40,777 nucleotides of DNA from Bacteroidota bacterium (GCA_022708055.1 JAKIZK010000007.1:1-40777); one strand, 5' to 3'. Shown: positions 8,245 to 17,882, counted from the stretch's first letter. Numbers and translations: made by a program. Notes: generated by a model not told the origin, from the sequence alone.

Positions 8245-8622
8245 ATGAAGACAATGATGTACATCGGCGCCGCACTTATGGTAGGTGCCAGCATTTATGG
8301 CTATGCTAATTATGAAAAAGCCAGAAAGAAAAAAGAGTTTTCGGAAATGTATAAAGAGCCTGCTCCTGTTGCAAGAATGGTAAGCCAGCCAGAAGCTCCG
8401 GTTGTTGAAGAAAAGGCTGATGTTTCGAAAACATCAAAAACTGCAGCGACGAAAGTAGATTTACCTGTCAAAAAAAGTACAGCAGCTAAGACTACTACTG
8501 AAAGAAAAATAGCGAAGAAAAGAAAAATCAGAAGAGAGTTTTTTAGTAGGGGCGGTCTGGATGATCGTTTTATAGAAGTTGCAGATAGTATGGTTAAAAA
8601 GAAAACGGTAAAGGAATTATAG
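8245..8622 (+). CDS. small lysine/alanine-rich membrane-anchored protein, unknown
   Basis: 125 residues that I do not recognise. An N-terminal hydrophobic segment (about residues 4-21) could be a membrane anchor or uncleaved signal. The rest is highly charged: Ala/Lys/Thr-rich linker (about 45-95) and a basic patch KKRKIRREFF, followed by a short structured-looking end. It lies 41 bases after the DUF2306 gene and may be co-transcribed; no clear -7 box was seen directly upstream. Codon use matches the neighbours, supporting a real gene. Confidence 0.65.
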   Translation: MKTMMYIGAALMVGASIYGYANYEKARKKKEFSEMYKEPAPVARMVSQPEAPVVEEKADVSKTSKTAATKVDLPVKKSTAAKTTTERKIAKKRKIRREFFSRGGLDDRFIEVADSMVKKKTVKEL

Positions 8623-8641
8623 TTAGTGTATTTTCTTGATT

Positions 8642-8671
8642 CAAAAAAAAGAGGCCCCGTTTCGGAGCCTC
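8642..8671 (-). terminator. intrinsic terminator of the susC-susD operon
   Basis: On the minus strand a hairpin GAGGC-TCCG-AAA-CGGG-GCCTC (one C-A mismatch) is followed by eight T residues (complement of 8643-8650). It lies 23 bases past the SusD stop. On the plus strand the tail is not T-rich, so it mainly serves the minus-strand operon. Confidence 0.8.
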
Positions 8672-8694
8672 TATTAAACTGCTGTAGAAATTTA

Positions 8695-10401
8695 TTAATT
8701 GTCCCAGAAAACTCTGTCCTGTAAACTTGATGATTTTTGACCCGGATTGTTAGGATTCAGGTCAATTTCAGATTGAGGATAGAATAGTGTGCGGGGAACA
8801 CCGCCGGTACCATTGATGGCATTGGCCGGAATATTAAGAGCGGGGAAGCCGGTTCTTCTCCAGTCAGTCCATGGTTCGGTAGATACACCAAACAGCGCAA
8901 TGTATTTTTCTTCAATTACCTGTTGAATTTGCTGTGCAGTAGAACCGCTTAAGGTTCCATTTGCAGCAAGGTATTCTGAAATTTGCTGAGCAGAAACGCC
9001 AACTTCTTGCAAAGATGCTGTAATGCCGGCTGTAAAGAATGCCTGAGCACTTCCGGGTGCGCCACGAAGAGCAGCTTCTGCACGAATGAAGTTATATTCA
9101 GCAAAGGTCAACATACGCTGCGGTGCAGTGCCTGAATAGGTAAATGGAGGAGCAGTACCTGCAGTTACATTTCCACGAAGGAAAGTATGTATTCTGCTGT
9201 AATTATTATTGGGTGCAGGTGGAGGTGAAGTTGCTGATACGCCTGTAAACTGATTGGGAGCAGTTATAATTGCAGCGCCTGCTGCAACACCGGCTCCTGT
9301 TACATTATTACTCAGTGTTACTGTTGTAGCTGTTACTGCAGTTGAAACAGTATTTGCAGGAATATTTGTACCTACAATAACCATATTCGTTGTGATGCCT
9401 GCTGTGGAAGCAAAAGTTAAAACATTGCCCGCTGCAGTAGCTGCAGAAGTATTAACCGTTGCAGGCAGTGGTATTCCCTGATAGGGGAAAGAAGTAAAAT
9501 AATAAGGTCTGCGTGGGTCGTTCTTTGCATTCATCATACCTAGCATTTGTGCATCGCAAAACAAATAGTTTGGACGGCTTACTTCAAATGCAGAGATAGG
9601 GCTGCGCTGATTGGCAACATCATAAAAAGCCATTGAAAAATTATCGGCATTAGATGCAAAAAATGCAGCACCACTATTGATCAATGCAGTGAGTTGTGCA
9701 TTGCTGAATGCCGGATCTTTTTTGCTGTAGTGTAGATAAAGACGAAGCTTTAATGTGTTTGCAAATTTTATCCATTGTGCTTTTGCGTTTGTAAAATTGC
9801 CACCATTAGTATAAATAACGGAATTTGATCCCGGTGTCAACACACTGGATGTAGCATTTAAATCAGTAATAGCGCCATTGATAAGTACAAACAAATTAGT
9901 GTAAATAGCTGCATCATCATCATAGTGTGGTTGCATATTGCCTGTAAGTTGCTGAGCCTCTGTATAAGGAATTTTTCCCCAGATGTCAACCATCTGTGCA
10001 TATTCATAAGCCTTCAGCAGCTTTGCTACTCCGGTATAATAAGGACTGGCCCCACCTTGTTTAATAATCAGTTCAAGATCGTTTAAAGTTGTAGCATTCA
10101 TACTGCTCCACACATTGTTTTGATCGCTTCCGGTAATATTATAGCGATAGTATTCAAATGTTTGGTTGGGCGATGAAGCCATACCACTCATTTGTTGCAT
10201 AATTAAAGTTGTGTACCGAAACATATCGCTACCGCCCTCAAAGCCCAGGTTTACCTGTGCTGAGGTTAATAATTGCTCCAATGGCGCATTGCTATCGGGC
10301 AGTCTGTCCGGATCTTTGTTGATGTCAAACATTTTTTTGCAGGAACCTAAGGCCATTACCCCTGCAAAAACTGTTATTAATTTAAAATATCTAAGTTTCA
10401 T
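8695..10401 (-). CDS. SusD/RagB-family nutrient-binding outer-membrane lipoprotein
   Basis: A surface lipoprotein that caps a SusC channel and binds its ligand. The signal peptide ends in a lipobox with Cys21 (ALGSC-KK). The body fits the SusD-like_2 branch, for example DIWGKIPYTEA near 139-149 and a TPR-like helical core, ending with IEEKYIALFG and EPWTDWRRTG near 497-518. At 568 residues it is longer than the usual 450-530. The extra length is a low-complexity beta-type stretch, residues about 314-384 (bases 9250-9462), rich in Thr, Val, Ala and Asn. It is the second gene after susC, 20 bases apart, and ends at a terminator. No glycosidase or peptidase is adjacent, so the ligand is unknown. 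Confidence 0.93.
   Translation of the reverse strand: MKLRYFKLITVFAGVMALGSCKKMFDINKDPDRLPDSNAPLEQLLTSAQVNLGFEGGSDMFRYTTLIMQQMSGMASSPNQTFEYYRYNITGSDQNNVWSSMNATTLNDLELIIKQGGASPYYTGVAKLLKAYEYAQMVDIWGKIPYTEAQQLTGNMQPHYDDDAAIYTNLFVLINGAITDLNATSSVLTPGSNSVIYTNGGNFTNAKAQWIKFANTLKLRLYLHYSKKDPAFSNAQLTALINSGAAFFASNADNFSMAFYDVANQRSPISAFEVSRPNYLFCDAQMLGMMNAKNDPRRPYYFTSFPYQGIPLPATVNTSAATAAGNVLTFASTAGITTNMVIVGTNIPANTVSTAVTATTVTLSNNVTGAGVAAGAAIITAPNQFTGVSATSPPPAPNNNYSRIHTFLRGNVTAGTAPPFTYSGTAPQRMLTFAEYNFIRAEAALRGAPGSAQAFFTAGITASLQEVGVSAQQISEYLAANGTLSGSTAQQIQQVIEEKYIALFGVSTEPWTDWRRTGFPALNIPANAINGTGGVPRTLFYPQSEIDLNPNNPGQKSSSLQDRVFWDN
9250..9462 (-). other. low-complexity structural-repeat insertion within SusD
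   Basis: Residues about 314-384 of the SusD protein interrupt the region after the DPRRPYYF segment. The text AGNVLTFASTAGI ... GTNIPAN ... TTVTLSNNVTGAGV resembles a short module that I recall from phage tail and other surface proteins, unlike the flanking SusD fold. Boundaries are estimated by eye. Confidence 0.5.
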
Positions 10402-10421
10402 ATTTTGAATTTTTTTATTAG

Positions 10422-13400
10422 TTAAAAGCTGAGGTTTAGTCCTACGCCTATTGTTCTTGTTTGAGGTAATGCGTTAAATTCCAATCCCTGTGCGTTACTT
10501 ACGCCCAATGCACTTTGTTCGGGATCCAGATGTGGATAGAAAGGTGCATGAAGGAAAAGATTGCGTCCAAATACACTGAAGGTAGCAGCACTAAAAGGTG
10601 TTTTACCCAGCATACTTGTTGGAAGTGTATAAGTAATGCTTGCCTCTCTTACACGGAACCATGATGTTTTATAAATGAATCCTTCCGCAGCGGCAAATTT
10701 ACCGCTATTGCCAAAGTATTGCTCAGCAGAAACATAAGTGGTGTTGGGCATTCCATTGGCATAAACTGCATCAAACAAATAAGGCTTTTGAAGAACTCCG
10801 TTTGCATCATAGCGTGGGAATTCGGCAGTTTCAGCAGCAACACCATTACGTTGCAAGTCGGCTATGTTTCTTGAATAAATCTGGCCACCCTCTTTAATTT
10901 CCATTAAGAAAGATAATGCCAGAGATTTATAGGTAAGATTATTGGTAATACCTAAAACATATTTAGGATTAGGATTTCCAATTTTTTGAACGCCGGGAGT
11001 AACCAATGGTAATCCTGCTGCGTTCACAATTATCTTGTTTCCTTTTAATGGATCTCTGCGGTAAGCATTACCATATATCTGGCCGTATTCATCGCCAGCT
11101 ACAAGTCGGATGTTAGGCGTTGTAAATCCACCCAGGAAGATATTAGTAACACCGGGCGATAAACTTTCAACAATTGCTTTGAACTGTGTATATGCAAGAT
11201 TGAAAGACCAGGTAAATGATTTTGATTTGATAGGGGTAGCTGTTACACCTAACTCAACACCATTGTTAGACAGGTTTCCTGCATTTTGAACAAAAGTAGT
11301 AATACCGGAAGTCGCGGAAACCGGTACGCCAAAGATCAGTTTTTCTGATTTTTGTTTATACTTTGTTGCATCAATTGTCAATCTTCCTTTAAAGAATGAA
11401 AGTTCAATTGCAATTTCTCTACTGGTTGTAAACTCTGGGCCCAAATCAGGATTACCGGCAGTATTGCTAAGAGTATATCCTTGTATGCCATTGAAGGGGA
11501 ATAAAATGGAAGGTCCAAAACCATCAGCAGAGCTTGCCCCCGCAAAATATGAATCCGTTGAATAAACGAAATCACCAGCCTTACCCACTTTAGCTATATT
11601 GCCTCTCAACTTGATAGTTTCTAATATTTTGCTACGCAGTTTGGGGAACCATTCAGTGATATTAAGTGAGCCTCCGAAACCGGTGTACAAATAAGAATTT
11701 TGACCAATTTTAAATGTAGATGCCCAGTCGTTTCTGGCTGTTGCGTTGAAGCTAAAAATACTTTTATAGCTCAACTGAAAATCGCCATAGAGACCCAGCA
11801 ATCTTGTTTTGCTGGAACCATTTGATGGGGAAGGCGAATAAGTAGTAGTATTAGCCAGTTGTTCCAGATCTCTTACAATAATTCCTTTACCATCTAATTG
11901 AGCTGCATTGCTATATACTTGTTGAAACTCTGTACCTACAATCAACACGCCGCTCCAGCTTTTCAATCTTTTTTGTGCTGTAAAATATCCGTTGGAGTTT
12001 AAGCTGCGGTAGTTGCTACGCACTTCTCTTACCCCACCTACACCGTTTGCACTCGTATTTGCACCACCACGTGCACCTATTTGGTCATAAGCATGGCTAA
12101 AGAATGAATACACGTCGGTACCTACTTTGTAGTCGGCTTGCAACCATTTAGTAAGTTTAAAATTAAATGAAACGTTTCCTATAAAACGGTTGATTTCATC
12201 TTTATAGCGGTTATGCTTAATTGTCCAATAAGGATTGTCTTCACCCATTGGGTAGCGTTGATTTCCTACTGCATCTTCAAAAGCAAGACCGGAAAGATCA
12301 TAACTACGTGGGGTAAACCATCCTCTGAACAATGGGTTACTCAATTGGTTACCTTGCTGTGTTCTTCTGGAAGCGTTGTTAGAATAATTTCCACTAACAG
12401 ATACAGTTAGGTAGTTATTTATTTTAGAACTGGTATTGATAGAAAAGTTGTGACGAATCAGTTCATTGTTATCCAGCACACCTTTATTTTTCAAATAACC
12501 ATAAGAAAAACGAAAACTGTTTTTATCGGTACCGCCCGAGAAAGCGATATTGTTTTGCCAGTTATTTCCGTTTCTGAAAATATTAGAAACATTATCAGGA
12601 TAGGCTTTCAAGATTTCAGTACGGTTATTGGCATTTGTAGCCGGGTTGTAGGCGTTTGTTACCGTTTGCCCTACAATGCGTGGCCCCCATGAAGTGGATG
12701 CAACCGGAGAGAAAACCCCACCGGCACCTTGCGCATATTCATTTTGATAGTTTGGTAAACGGTTTACAGATTCTATCTGATAGCTGGTAGAATATTCTAT
12801 TTTACCTTTTCCTGCTTTGCCTTTTTTAGTTGTGATAAGAATAACACCGGCTGCTGCACGAGAACCATAAAGTACAGTTGCGGCAGCACCTTTCAATACG
12901 GTCATGCTTTCTATATCATCCTGATTAAGGTCAATTGCACGGCTGGAACGTACAGCGCCATTCTGTAATGGATTGCCACCACCGCTGTTGTCAATGGGAA
13001 TACCATCTACAACAAATAAAGGTTGGTTGGATCCGGTAAAGGTGGTAAAACCTCTGATTAAAATACTGGAGCTGGAGAAAGAACCTCCGCTTCCACCCGT
13101 GCGTACACCCGGAACTTTAGAAGCAATTGAATTGGTAAGGTTGGTACCATGTGTCTGATTTAACTCAGCGCCACTAAGCTGCGTAATACCATAGCCCAGT
13201 GTCTTTTTATCTTTTTTAATACCAAATGCCGTTACCACTACTTCAGTTTCAGTTTTATCAACCTGTTGCAATTTTGCATCAATAACTGCAGCTGTGCCAA
13301 TAGCAGTTTCATAAGTGTCCATTCCAACAGCAGAAAAAACAAGGGTTTTTGCGCCGGCAGGTACAGCAAGTGTATAAGTACCGTCGGCTTTTGTAACAGT

Positions 13401-13547
13401 ACCTGTTCGGGTACCTTTTACTTGAACAGATACATTGGAAAGGGGAGCGCCTTTGTCATCGGTTACTTTACCGCTGACGGTGTGCTGTGCTAATGCCGAA
13501 CCGGCAAAAAACACTAATCCCCAGAAGAGTAAAAACAATTTTCTCAT
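10422..13547 (-). CDS. SusC/RagA-family TonB-linked outer-membrane transporter
   Basis: The TonB-dependent channel partner of the adjacent SusD lipoprotein. A signal peptide (about 20 residues, ending SALA-Q) is followed by a carboxypeptidase D regulatory-like domain (about 22-105). Next comes the plug, with FVVDGIPIDN and the SusC signature TVLKGAAATVLYGSRAA near 220-236, then a long beta-barrel ending in the aromatic GVGLNLSF. The length of about 1040 residues is normal. The frame includes an ATG six bases further upstream (13553); the second ATG gives the more typical MRKLF start. The pair likely imports an oligomeric nutrient across the outer membrane, but no degradative enzyme, sigma or anti-sigma gene is next to it. 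Confidence 0.95.
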   Translation of the reverse strand: MRKLFLLFWGLVFFAGSALAQHTVSGKVTDDKGAPLSNVSVQVKGTRTGTVTKADGTYTLAVPAGAKTLVFSAVGMDTYETAIGTAAVIDAKLQQVDKTETEVVVTAFGIKKDKKTLGYGITQLSGAELNQTHGTNLTNSIASKVPGVRTGGSGGSFSSSSILIRGFTTFTGSNQPLFVVDGIPIDNSGGGNPLQNGAVRSSRAIDLNQDDIESMTVLKGAAATVLYGSRAAAGVILITTKKGKAGKGKIEYSTSYQIESVNRLPNYQNEYAQGAGGVFSPVASTSWGPRIVGQTVTNAYNPATNANNRTEILKAYPDNVSNIFRNGNNWQNNIAFSGGTDKNSFRFSYGYLKNKGVLDNNELIRHNFSINTSSKINNYLTVSVSGNYSNNASRRTQQGNQLSNPLFRGWFTPRSYDLSGLAFEDAVGNQRYPMGEDNPYWTIKHNRYKDEINRFIGNVSFNFKLTKWLQADYKVGTDVYSFFSHAYDQIGARGGANTSANGVGGVREVRSNYRSLNSNGYFTAQKRLKSWSGVLIVGTEFQQVYSNAAQLDGKGIIVRDLEQLANTTTYSPSPSNGSSKTRLLGLYGDFQLSYKSIFSFNATARNDWASTFKIGQNSYLYTGFGGSLNITEWFPKLRSKILETIKLRGNIAKVGKAGDFVYSTDSYFAGASSADGFGPSILFPFNGIQGYTLSNTAGNPDLGPEFTTSREIAIELSFFKGRLTIDATKYKQKSEKLIFGVPVSATSGITTFVQNAGNLSNNGVELGVTATPIKSKSFTWSFNLAYTQFKAIVESLSPGVTNIFLGGFTTPNIRLVAGDEYGQIYGNAYRRDPLKGNKIIVNAAGLPLVTPGVQKIGNPNPKYVLGITNNLTYKSLALSFLMEIKEGGQIYSRNIADLQRNGVAAETAEFPRYDANGVLQKPYLFDAVYANGMPNTTYVSAEQYFGNSGKFAAAEGFIYKTSWFRVREASITYTLPTSMLGKTPFSAATFSVFGRNLFLHAPFYPHLDPEQSALGVSNAQGLEFNALPQTRTIGVGLNLSF

Positions 13548-13580
13548 GAGCATTTAGTTTTAATGTATAATAGAAATCAA

Positions 13581-13610
13581 GCCTCTTGACCATTGAGGTC
13601 AAAAAGAGGC
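13581..13610 (-). promoter_or_regulatory. hairpin in the susC leader
   Basis: About 35 bases upstream of susC the minus strand can form GCCTCT-(TTT bulge)-TGACC, loop TCAAT, GGTCA-AGAGGC. It is not followed by a T-tract. The surrounding gap (13554-13783) is AT-rich, with no gene and no exact TAnnTTTG box. It may be a leader structure acting on susC expression. Confidence 0.4.
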
Positions 13611-13783
13611 CTGAAATTAAAGAACCTTTAACAAAAAACTTAAAAAAATGTCCGGTTTTTAATAATAATTCCTTGACTTATTTTTTAATCTTAATTCCTG
13701 TGTATTTTAAAGACAAAATCCACTTGTTTTTAGCTGCTTTTTAATAAACCTGATGATTGTACAGCAGGGATAATTTTAAAGGC

Positions 13784-16105
13784 TCATTTTTTCTTATTTG
13801 ACAGCAACATTAACAGTGCAGGTAGCAATACCAGATTTGTGAATGTAGCCACCACTAAAGTAAGGGAGGTAAGCCAGCCTAATGACTTAGTACCGCCAAA
13901 ACCACTTAAGCAGAAAATAATAAAACCCGCAATAAGAACTAAGGATGTATAAATTATACTGATACCGGTATGATGGATGGTGCTTATTACGGTTTGCCGG
14001 GTGTCAAAATTATGCTGTGGGAGCTCTTGTTTATAATTGACTAAAAATCGGATGGTAATATCAATTGCTATACCCAATGCTACGCTGAAAACCAATACGG
14101 TAGATGGTTTCAGCGGAATGCCTATCCAACCCATAAGTCCGGCAGTTATTAATAATGGGATAATATTGGGTATAAGCGAACAAGCCAGAATACGGGCTGA
14201 ACGAAACAGGTAGAGCATACAAAAAGCAATTAGGACAAATGCCCAGAAAATACTGTCTTTTAGCCCATGTATGATGTAGCGATTGCCTTCTGCAAAGGTT
14301 ACACTGGTTCCGGTAAGTTGCACATCGTACTTATCTTTTGGAAACAGACTGTTCACTTTTTGAGAGATGCTATCAATAATAAACGGAAGTCGTTTAGTGC
14401 CCACGTCTTTCATGCTTACGCTTATACGTACTTTTTGCTTGCTACTATCCAAAAAAGAACCGGCCAACTTAGCAAATGAGTTCTTGGAGCTTTCATTATT
14501 CCCTCTGAAATTGAGATATTGAGATAAAGCCGGCAGGTCAAACTCCGATGGCAGGTTATAATTGTTGCTGTCTCCTTCAAAAAATGCCTGTTTTGCAAAT
14601 TTCAAACCATCGGTAATGCTTAATGGTTTGCCAATAGCCGGCATGGCATTTAAATACTGGCAAAGAGAATCAATACGCACCAGGTTTTGATAATTGCGTG
14701 TAGCTCCTCTTTTTTCCTTAGTATCAACAATGATTTCCAATGGCATTACAACTTTGAAATTATTTTCAAACCAACGCAGGTCGGTATAAATTTTATATTG
14801 CTTAGGCAAATCATCCACAATGCGACCCAGCGATCTTAGTTTCAAAATTCCGCCTATTGAAACCACTACAATAATTGCGGTAGCAATAAAAATTGTTTTG
14901 CGGTGATTTAATGTCCATCGTTCCAGCCTGTCGAGCCAACGATTAAGAGTTGGATTGTGTAAGTATCGTGTATGGCGGGAGCGGGGTGCTTTTACATAGC
15001 TCAACACAGCCGGTATTAGTGCCAATGAAATAAAGAATAAAGCAAAAATATTGATGCCGGCTACAATGCCAAACTCTTTAAGAATCTGACTTTGCGTAAG
15101 TGCAAACACGCCAAAGCCAATAGCTGCGGCAAGATTACAAAACAAAGTAACCACACCCATTCGGGCAACCATATTTATTAAGGCAGATTTTTTATCGCCG
15201 GTTTCGTTATAGGAAGTATGATATTTATTAAGAAAATAAATACAATTAGGAATTCCAATAACGACCATGAGGGGCGGTACCAGCGCATTTAATATACTAA
15301 TTTGGTAGCCTAATAATTTAATAGTGGCAAAACTCCAGATAACGCCAATAGCTACAACGCCCAATGATAGCCACATAGCTGTAAGGCTTCTGAAAAAAAG
15401 CAACAGTATAATGGCAGAAAGTATGATAGATGCAATGATAAACAGGCGCATTTCGCTTACGCTTTTTACAGTAAGCTGTGTGCGAATATGGGGTAAGCCA
15501 CTTTTATAAACGGTCAGGTTGTTGGCTTTTCCAAACTCATCTGCCAGTTTGCTAATGTTGTTTACAATGTTGATGCGTATTTTTTTACCCATCAGTTCTT
15601 TTTTGATACGAATGCCCATCAGCCAGGCATTGGTTTCGGGATTGTAAAGCAGTTTACGATAAAAAGGGAGGTTTAGAAATTTATTTGCAGCACTGTCCAG
15701 TTCGGTTTGTGTTAATTTTCGATCGGCAAAAATTGTATCAGCCTTTAGTTTTTCGGTTTCCGGTACTTTTACCAGATTGACTGCCGAGGGAATGCTGATG
15801 ATATCATCTACCCCAAACTGCTGTTTTAGTTTTTGTTGTAAAGAAGTATAATTATTGAAGATTTTTTCAGTAAAAAACTTATCGGTTTGAATGCCTAATA
15901 CCAACAAGTTTCCGTCTTCGCCAAATGTTTTTCTAAACTCTTGATAAACTTTATATTTCGGATTATTAAGCGGTATGGCTCTTGAAAAATCGTAACTCAA
16001 TTGCACTTTGCTGGCATGAAAACCCATAAAAGCGGTAAGAGCTGCCAGTGTTATTAAAATGGGTAGTCGGTATTTCAGAATAAAACGGCCAATATTTTGC
16101 CACAT
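13784..16105 (-). CDS. RND/MMPL-family exporter
   Basis: A large inner-membrane protein of about 773 residues with the RND layout: one N-terminal helix, a periplasmic loop, five or six helices, then the same pattern repeated. The helix-4 regions of both halves are recognisable (LVPPLMVVIGIPNCIYF and VFSVALGIAIDITIRF). The short single-polypeptide form with two MMPL domains matches the HAE3/MMPL branch, which exports lipids, hopanoids or other hydrophobic molecules. The substrate is not readable. The frame opens at 16147, but the ATG at 16105 (MWQNIGRF) gives the usual short N-terminus. It lies 237 bases upstream of susC on the same strand; co-transcription is uncertain because of the long gap. 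Confidence 0.88.
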   Translation of the reverse strand: MWQNIGRFILKYRLPILITLAALTAFMGFHASKVQLSYDFSRAIPLNNPKYKVYQEFRKTFGEDGNLLVLGIQTDKFFTEKIFNNYTSLQQKLKQQFGVDDIISIPSAVNLVKVPETEKLKADTIFADRKLTQTELDSAANKFLNLPFYRKLLYNPETNAWLMGIRIKKELMGKKIRINIVNNISKLADEFGKANNLTVYKSGLPHIRTQLTVKSVSEMRLFIIASIILSAIILLLFFRSLTAMWLSLGVVAIGVIWSFATIKLLGYQISILNALVPPLMVVIGIPNCIYFLNKYHTSYNETGDKKSALINMVARMGVVTLFCNLAAAIGFGVFALTQSQILKEFGIVAGINIFALFFISLALIPAVLSYVKAPRSRHTRYLHNPTLNRWLDRLERWTLNHRKTIFIATAIIVVVSIGGILKLRSLGRIVDDLPKQYKIYTDLRWFENNFKVVMPLEIIVDTKEKRGATRNYQNLVRIDSLCQYLNAMPAIGKPLSITDGLKFAKQAFFEGDSNNYNLPSEFDLPALSQYLNFRGNNESSKNSFAKLAGSFLDSSKQKVRISVSMKDVGTKRLPFIIDSISQKVNSLFPKDKYDVQLTGTSVTFAEGNRYIIHGLKDSIFWAFVLIAFCMLYLFRSARILACSLIPNIIPLLITAGLMGWIGIPLKPSTVLVFSVALGIAIDITIRFLVNYKQELPQHNFDTRQTVISTIHHTGISIIYTSLVLIAGFIIFCLSGFGGTKSLGWLTSLTLVVATFTNLVLLPALLMLLSNKKK

Positions 16106-16197
16106 AAATGAATTGATGTTGATGAGTTGGAGGCAAAGAAACAGCAAAAAATTTTATGAGCGGTAATGAGGTATAAAAATTGTTTTATATTTCTTTT

Positions 16198-16205
16198 TAA
16201 TTTTG
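16198..16205 (+). promoter_or_regulatory. -7 promoter box for the choice-of-anchor-A gene
   Basis: TAATTTTG at 16198-16205 matches TAnnTTTG exactly. A TTG at 16180-16182 lies 15 bases upstream, slightly close for a -33 element. The start codon is 25 bases downstream. Confidence 0.45.
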
Positions 16206-16230
16206 CACCCAATTTTAAAAATATCCAACC

Positions 16231-17829
16231 ATGAGAAAAATTTTTACTCTTTTATGCTTTCTTTCAGTTTCTGTTATTAATCTTTATTCGCAAATGTCGG
16301 GCTGTGTTGCAGGGGCGGCACCTGGTTGTCCTATTCCATACCCTTATCCTCCTCAAACGTATCCATCCATTCAGGGGAGAGATAATGGCTTTAATGTTTT
16401 TGTAGGGGGTAACTTAGTTATTATGTCGGGAGGGGCTGAGCTTGAGGGAAGAACATATGTAAACGGAAATTTTAATGTTCAAAAATCAAGTGGAGCATTT
16501 AACGTGGGTTATGTTGGTGCAGGTTCTTATGTTATTCCCGATAATGGTGCAGATGCTTTAATTGTTGGAGGCAACATTCTGACTGCGGGAGCTAAAGTTT
16601 ATTTTGGCGGATATTTAGGAGCTGTTGATTTACCAATGAATCTTAAATACAAAGGAAGTTCTTCAGTCACGCCTCCCGGTTTTTTTCAGGCGGGTGATAT
16701 ACCCGGAGGAACTGAGGGCCAATTAATAAATGAACCTTCATTGGATTTATCAAGTCACCAAAATTTATTGACTACCTGGGGAAATACAAGCACAACTTAT
16801 GGGGGCCTGTCAGCATCAGCCAACGGTACCTTTACAAATAATTCTGGTGCCTATACTTTTGCAAGTACCAATGGAGCATCTGGTGTTTATGTATTTAATA
16901 TTAATACCGACCTTAATCCGGGCTATTCAACTACAATAACCTTTGACAACTTTCCGGATAATGCAGAAATAATTATTAACATGACAAAGGCGGGTACAGT
17001 AACAACAAATCTGGCCAGTTTTACTTTTTCCAACATTTCGGGCAATAGTGATAAATTGATGGAAAGATTGATTTGGAATTTTCCAAACGCAACTACGGTC
17101 AATATTAATGGATCTAGTCAAAATCGTGGAGCTATATTGTCAAAAGCTACAAATACTAATATTAATACTTCTACAAATGGAAGAATTTTAACAACAGGAA
17201 ATCTTGTTTTTGGAAATACTGGATCTGGACTAGAACTTCATAATTATCCTCTTAGAGCTAGTTCATTAACAACACTTCCTGTAAAACTTGTAAGTTTTTA
17301 TGCTTCATCTGTTAATAATAAGGTAAATATAATTAAATGGATAGCACCACTTGAAATTGGCAGTAGCCATTATCTTTTAGAAAGATCCGACAATGGCATC
17401 AACTTTTCTACTGTTGTAAGAATTAATGCAAGGGGCAACAATTCAAACAGAAATTTTTATGAATATTTGGACATAAATCCACTTTCCGGAAGAAGTTTTT
17501 ACAGACTGAAGATTGTAGATCTTGATGGAAGTTATGATTACAGCAATATTGTTTCCTGCGATACTAAAAAATCTTTTGGATTGTCTGTATTCCCCAATCC
17601 GGCCAAGTCAGATTTTTATGTAGTATCAGATAAAATCCCTCAAAATGAAGTTATTGTTCAATTAATAGATTTAATAGGTAGTGTAAGTTTTTCCAAATCA
17701 GTTTTACCTTCAGGCAAAACTTTACATATTGGTCTTCCTGCAACGGTTACTTCTGGATGGTATCTTTTGCAGATTTACAACAAGCAAAATCAACTCTTGG
17801 ATAAAGCGAAAATTTATTTACAAAAGTAA
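16231..17829 (+). CDS. secreted choice-of-anchor-A protein with T9SS sorting domain
   Basis: A 532-residue secreted or surface protein. A signal peptide (about 1-20, ending LYS-Q) precedes a choice-of-anchor-A beta-structured domain (about 50-350). That domain has repeated V-x-G-N-L-like strands such as NVFVGGNLVIMSGGAELEG and ALIVGGNILTAG. Next comes a fibronectin-like segment (about 355-450) beginning LPVKLVSFYAS, and a type A T9SS sorting domain (about 457-532) with SVFPNPAKSDF and SGWYLLQIY. The C-terminal domain should direct export through the type IX secretion system and attachment to the cell surface. The ligand or role is unknown; an adhesin or matrix function is suggested by the architecture. 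The PorZ-like gene follows on the same strand after a terminator. Confidence 0.88.
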   Translation: MRKIFTLLCFLSVSVINLYSQMSGCVAGAAPGCPIPYPYPPQTYPSIQGRDNGFNVFVGGNLVIMSGGAELEGRTYVNGNFNVQKSSGAFNVGYVGAGSYVIPDNGADALIVGGNILTAGAKVYFGGYLGAVDLPMNLKYKGSSSVTPPGFFQAGDIPGGTEGQLINEPSLDLSSHQNLLTTWGNTSTTYGGLSASANGTFTNNSGAYTFASTNGASGVYVFNINTDLNPGYSTTITFDNFPDNAEIIINMTKAGTVTTNLASFTFSNISGNSDKLMERLIWNFPNATTVNINGSSQNRGAILSKATNTNINTSTNGRILTTGNLVFGNTGSGLELHNYPLRASSLTTLPVKLVSFYASSVNNKVNIIKWIAPLEIGSSHYLLERSDNGINFSTVVRINARGNNSNRNFYEYLDINPLSGRSFYRLKIVDLDGSYDYSNIVSCDTKKSFGLSVFPNPAKSDFYVVSDKIPQNEVIVQLIDLIGSVSFSKSVLPSGKTLHIGLPATVTSGWYLLQIYNKQNQLLDKAKIYLQK

Positions 17830-17851
17830 AAATTGAATCTTCTTATTTTGA

Positions 17852-17882
17852 AATGCTGAACCACAATGGTTCAGCATTCTTT
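17852..17882 (+). terminator. intrinsic terminator after the choice-of-anchor-A gene
   Basis: A perfect 11-bp stem (AATGCTGAACC, loop ACAAT, GGTTCAGCATT) is followed by CTTTTG. It starts 22 bases after the stop codon and separates this gene from the PorZ-like gene. Confidence 0.75.
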
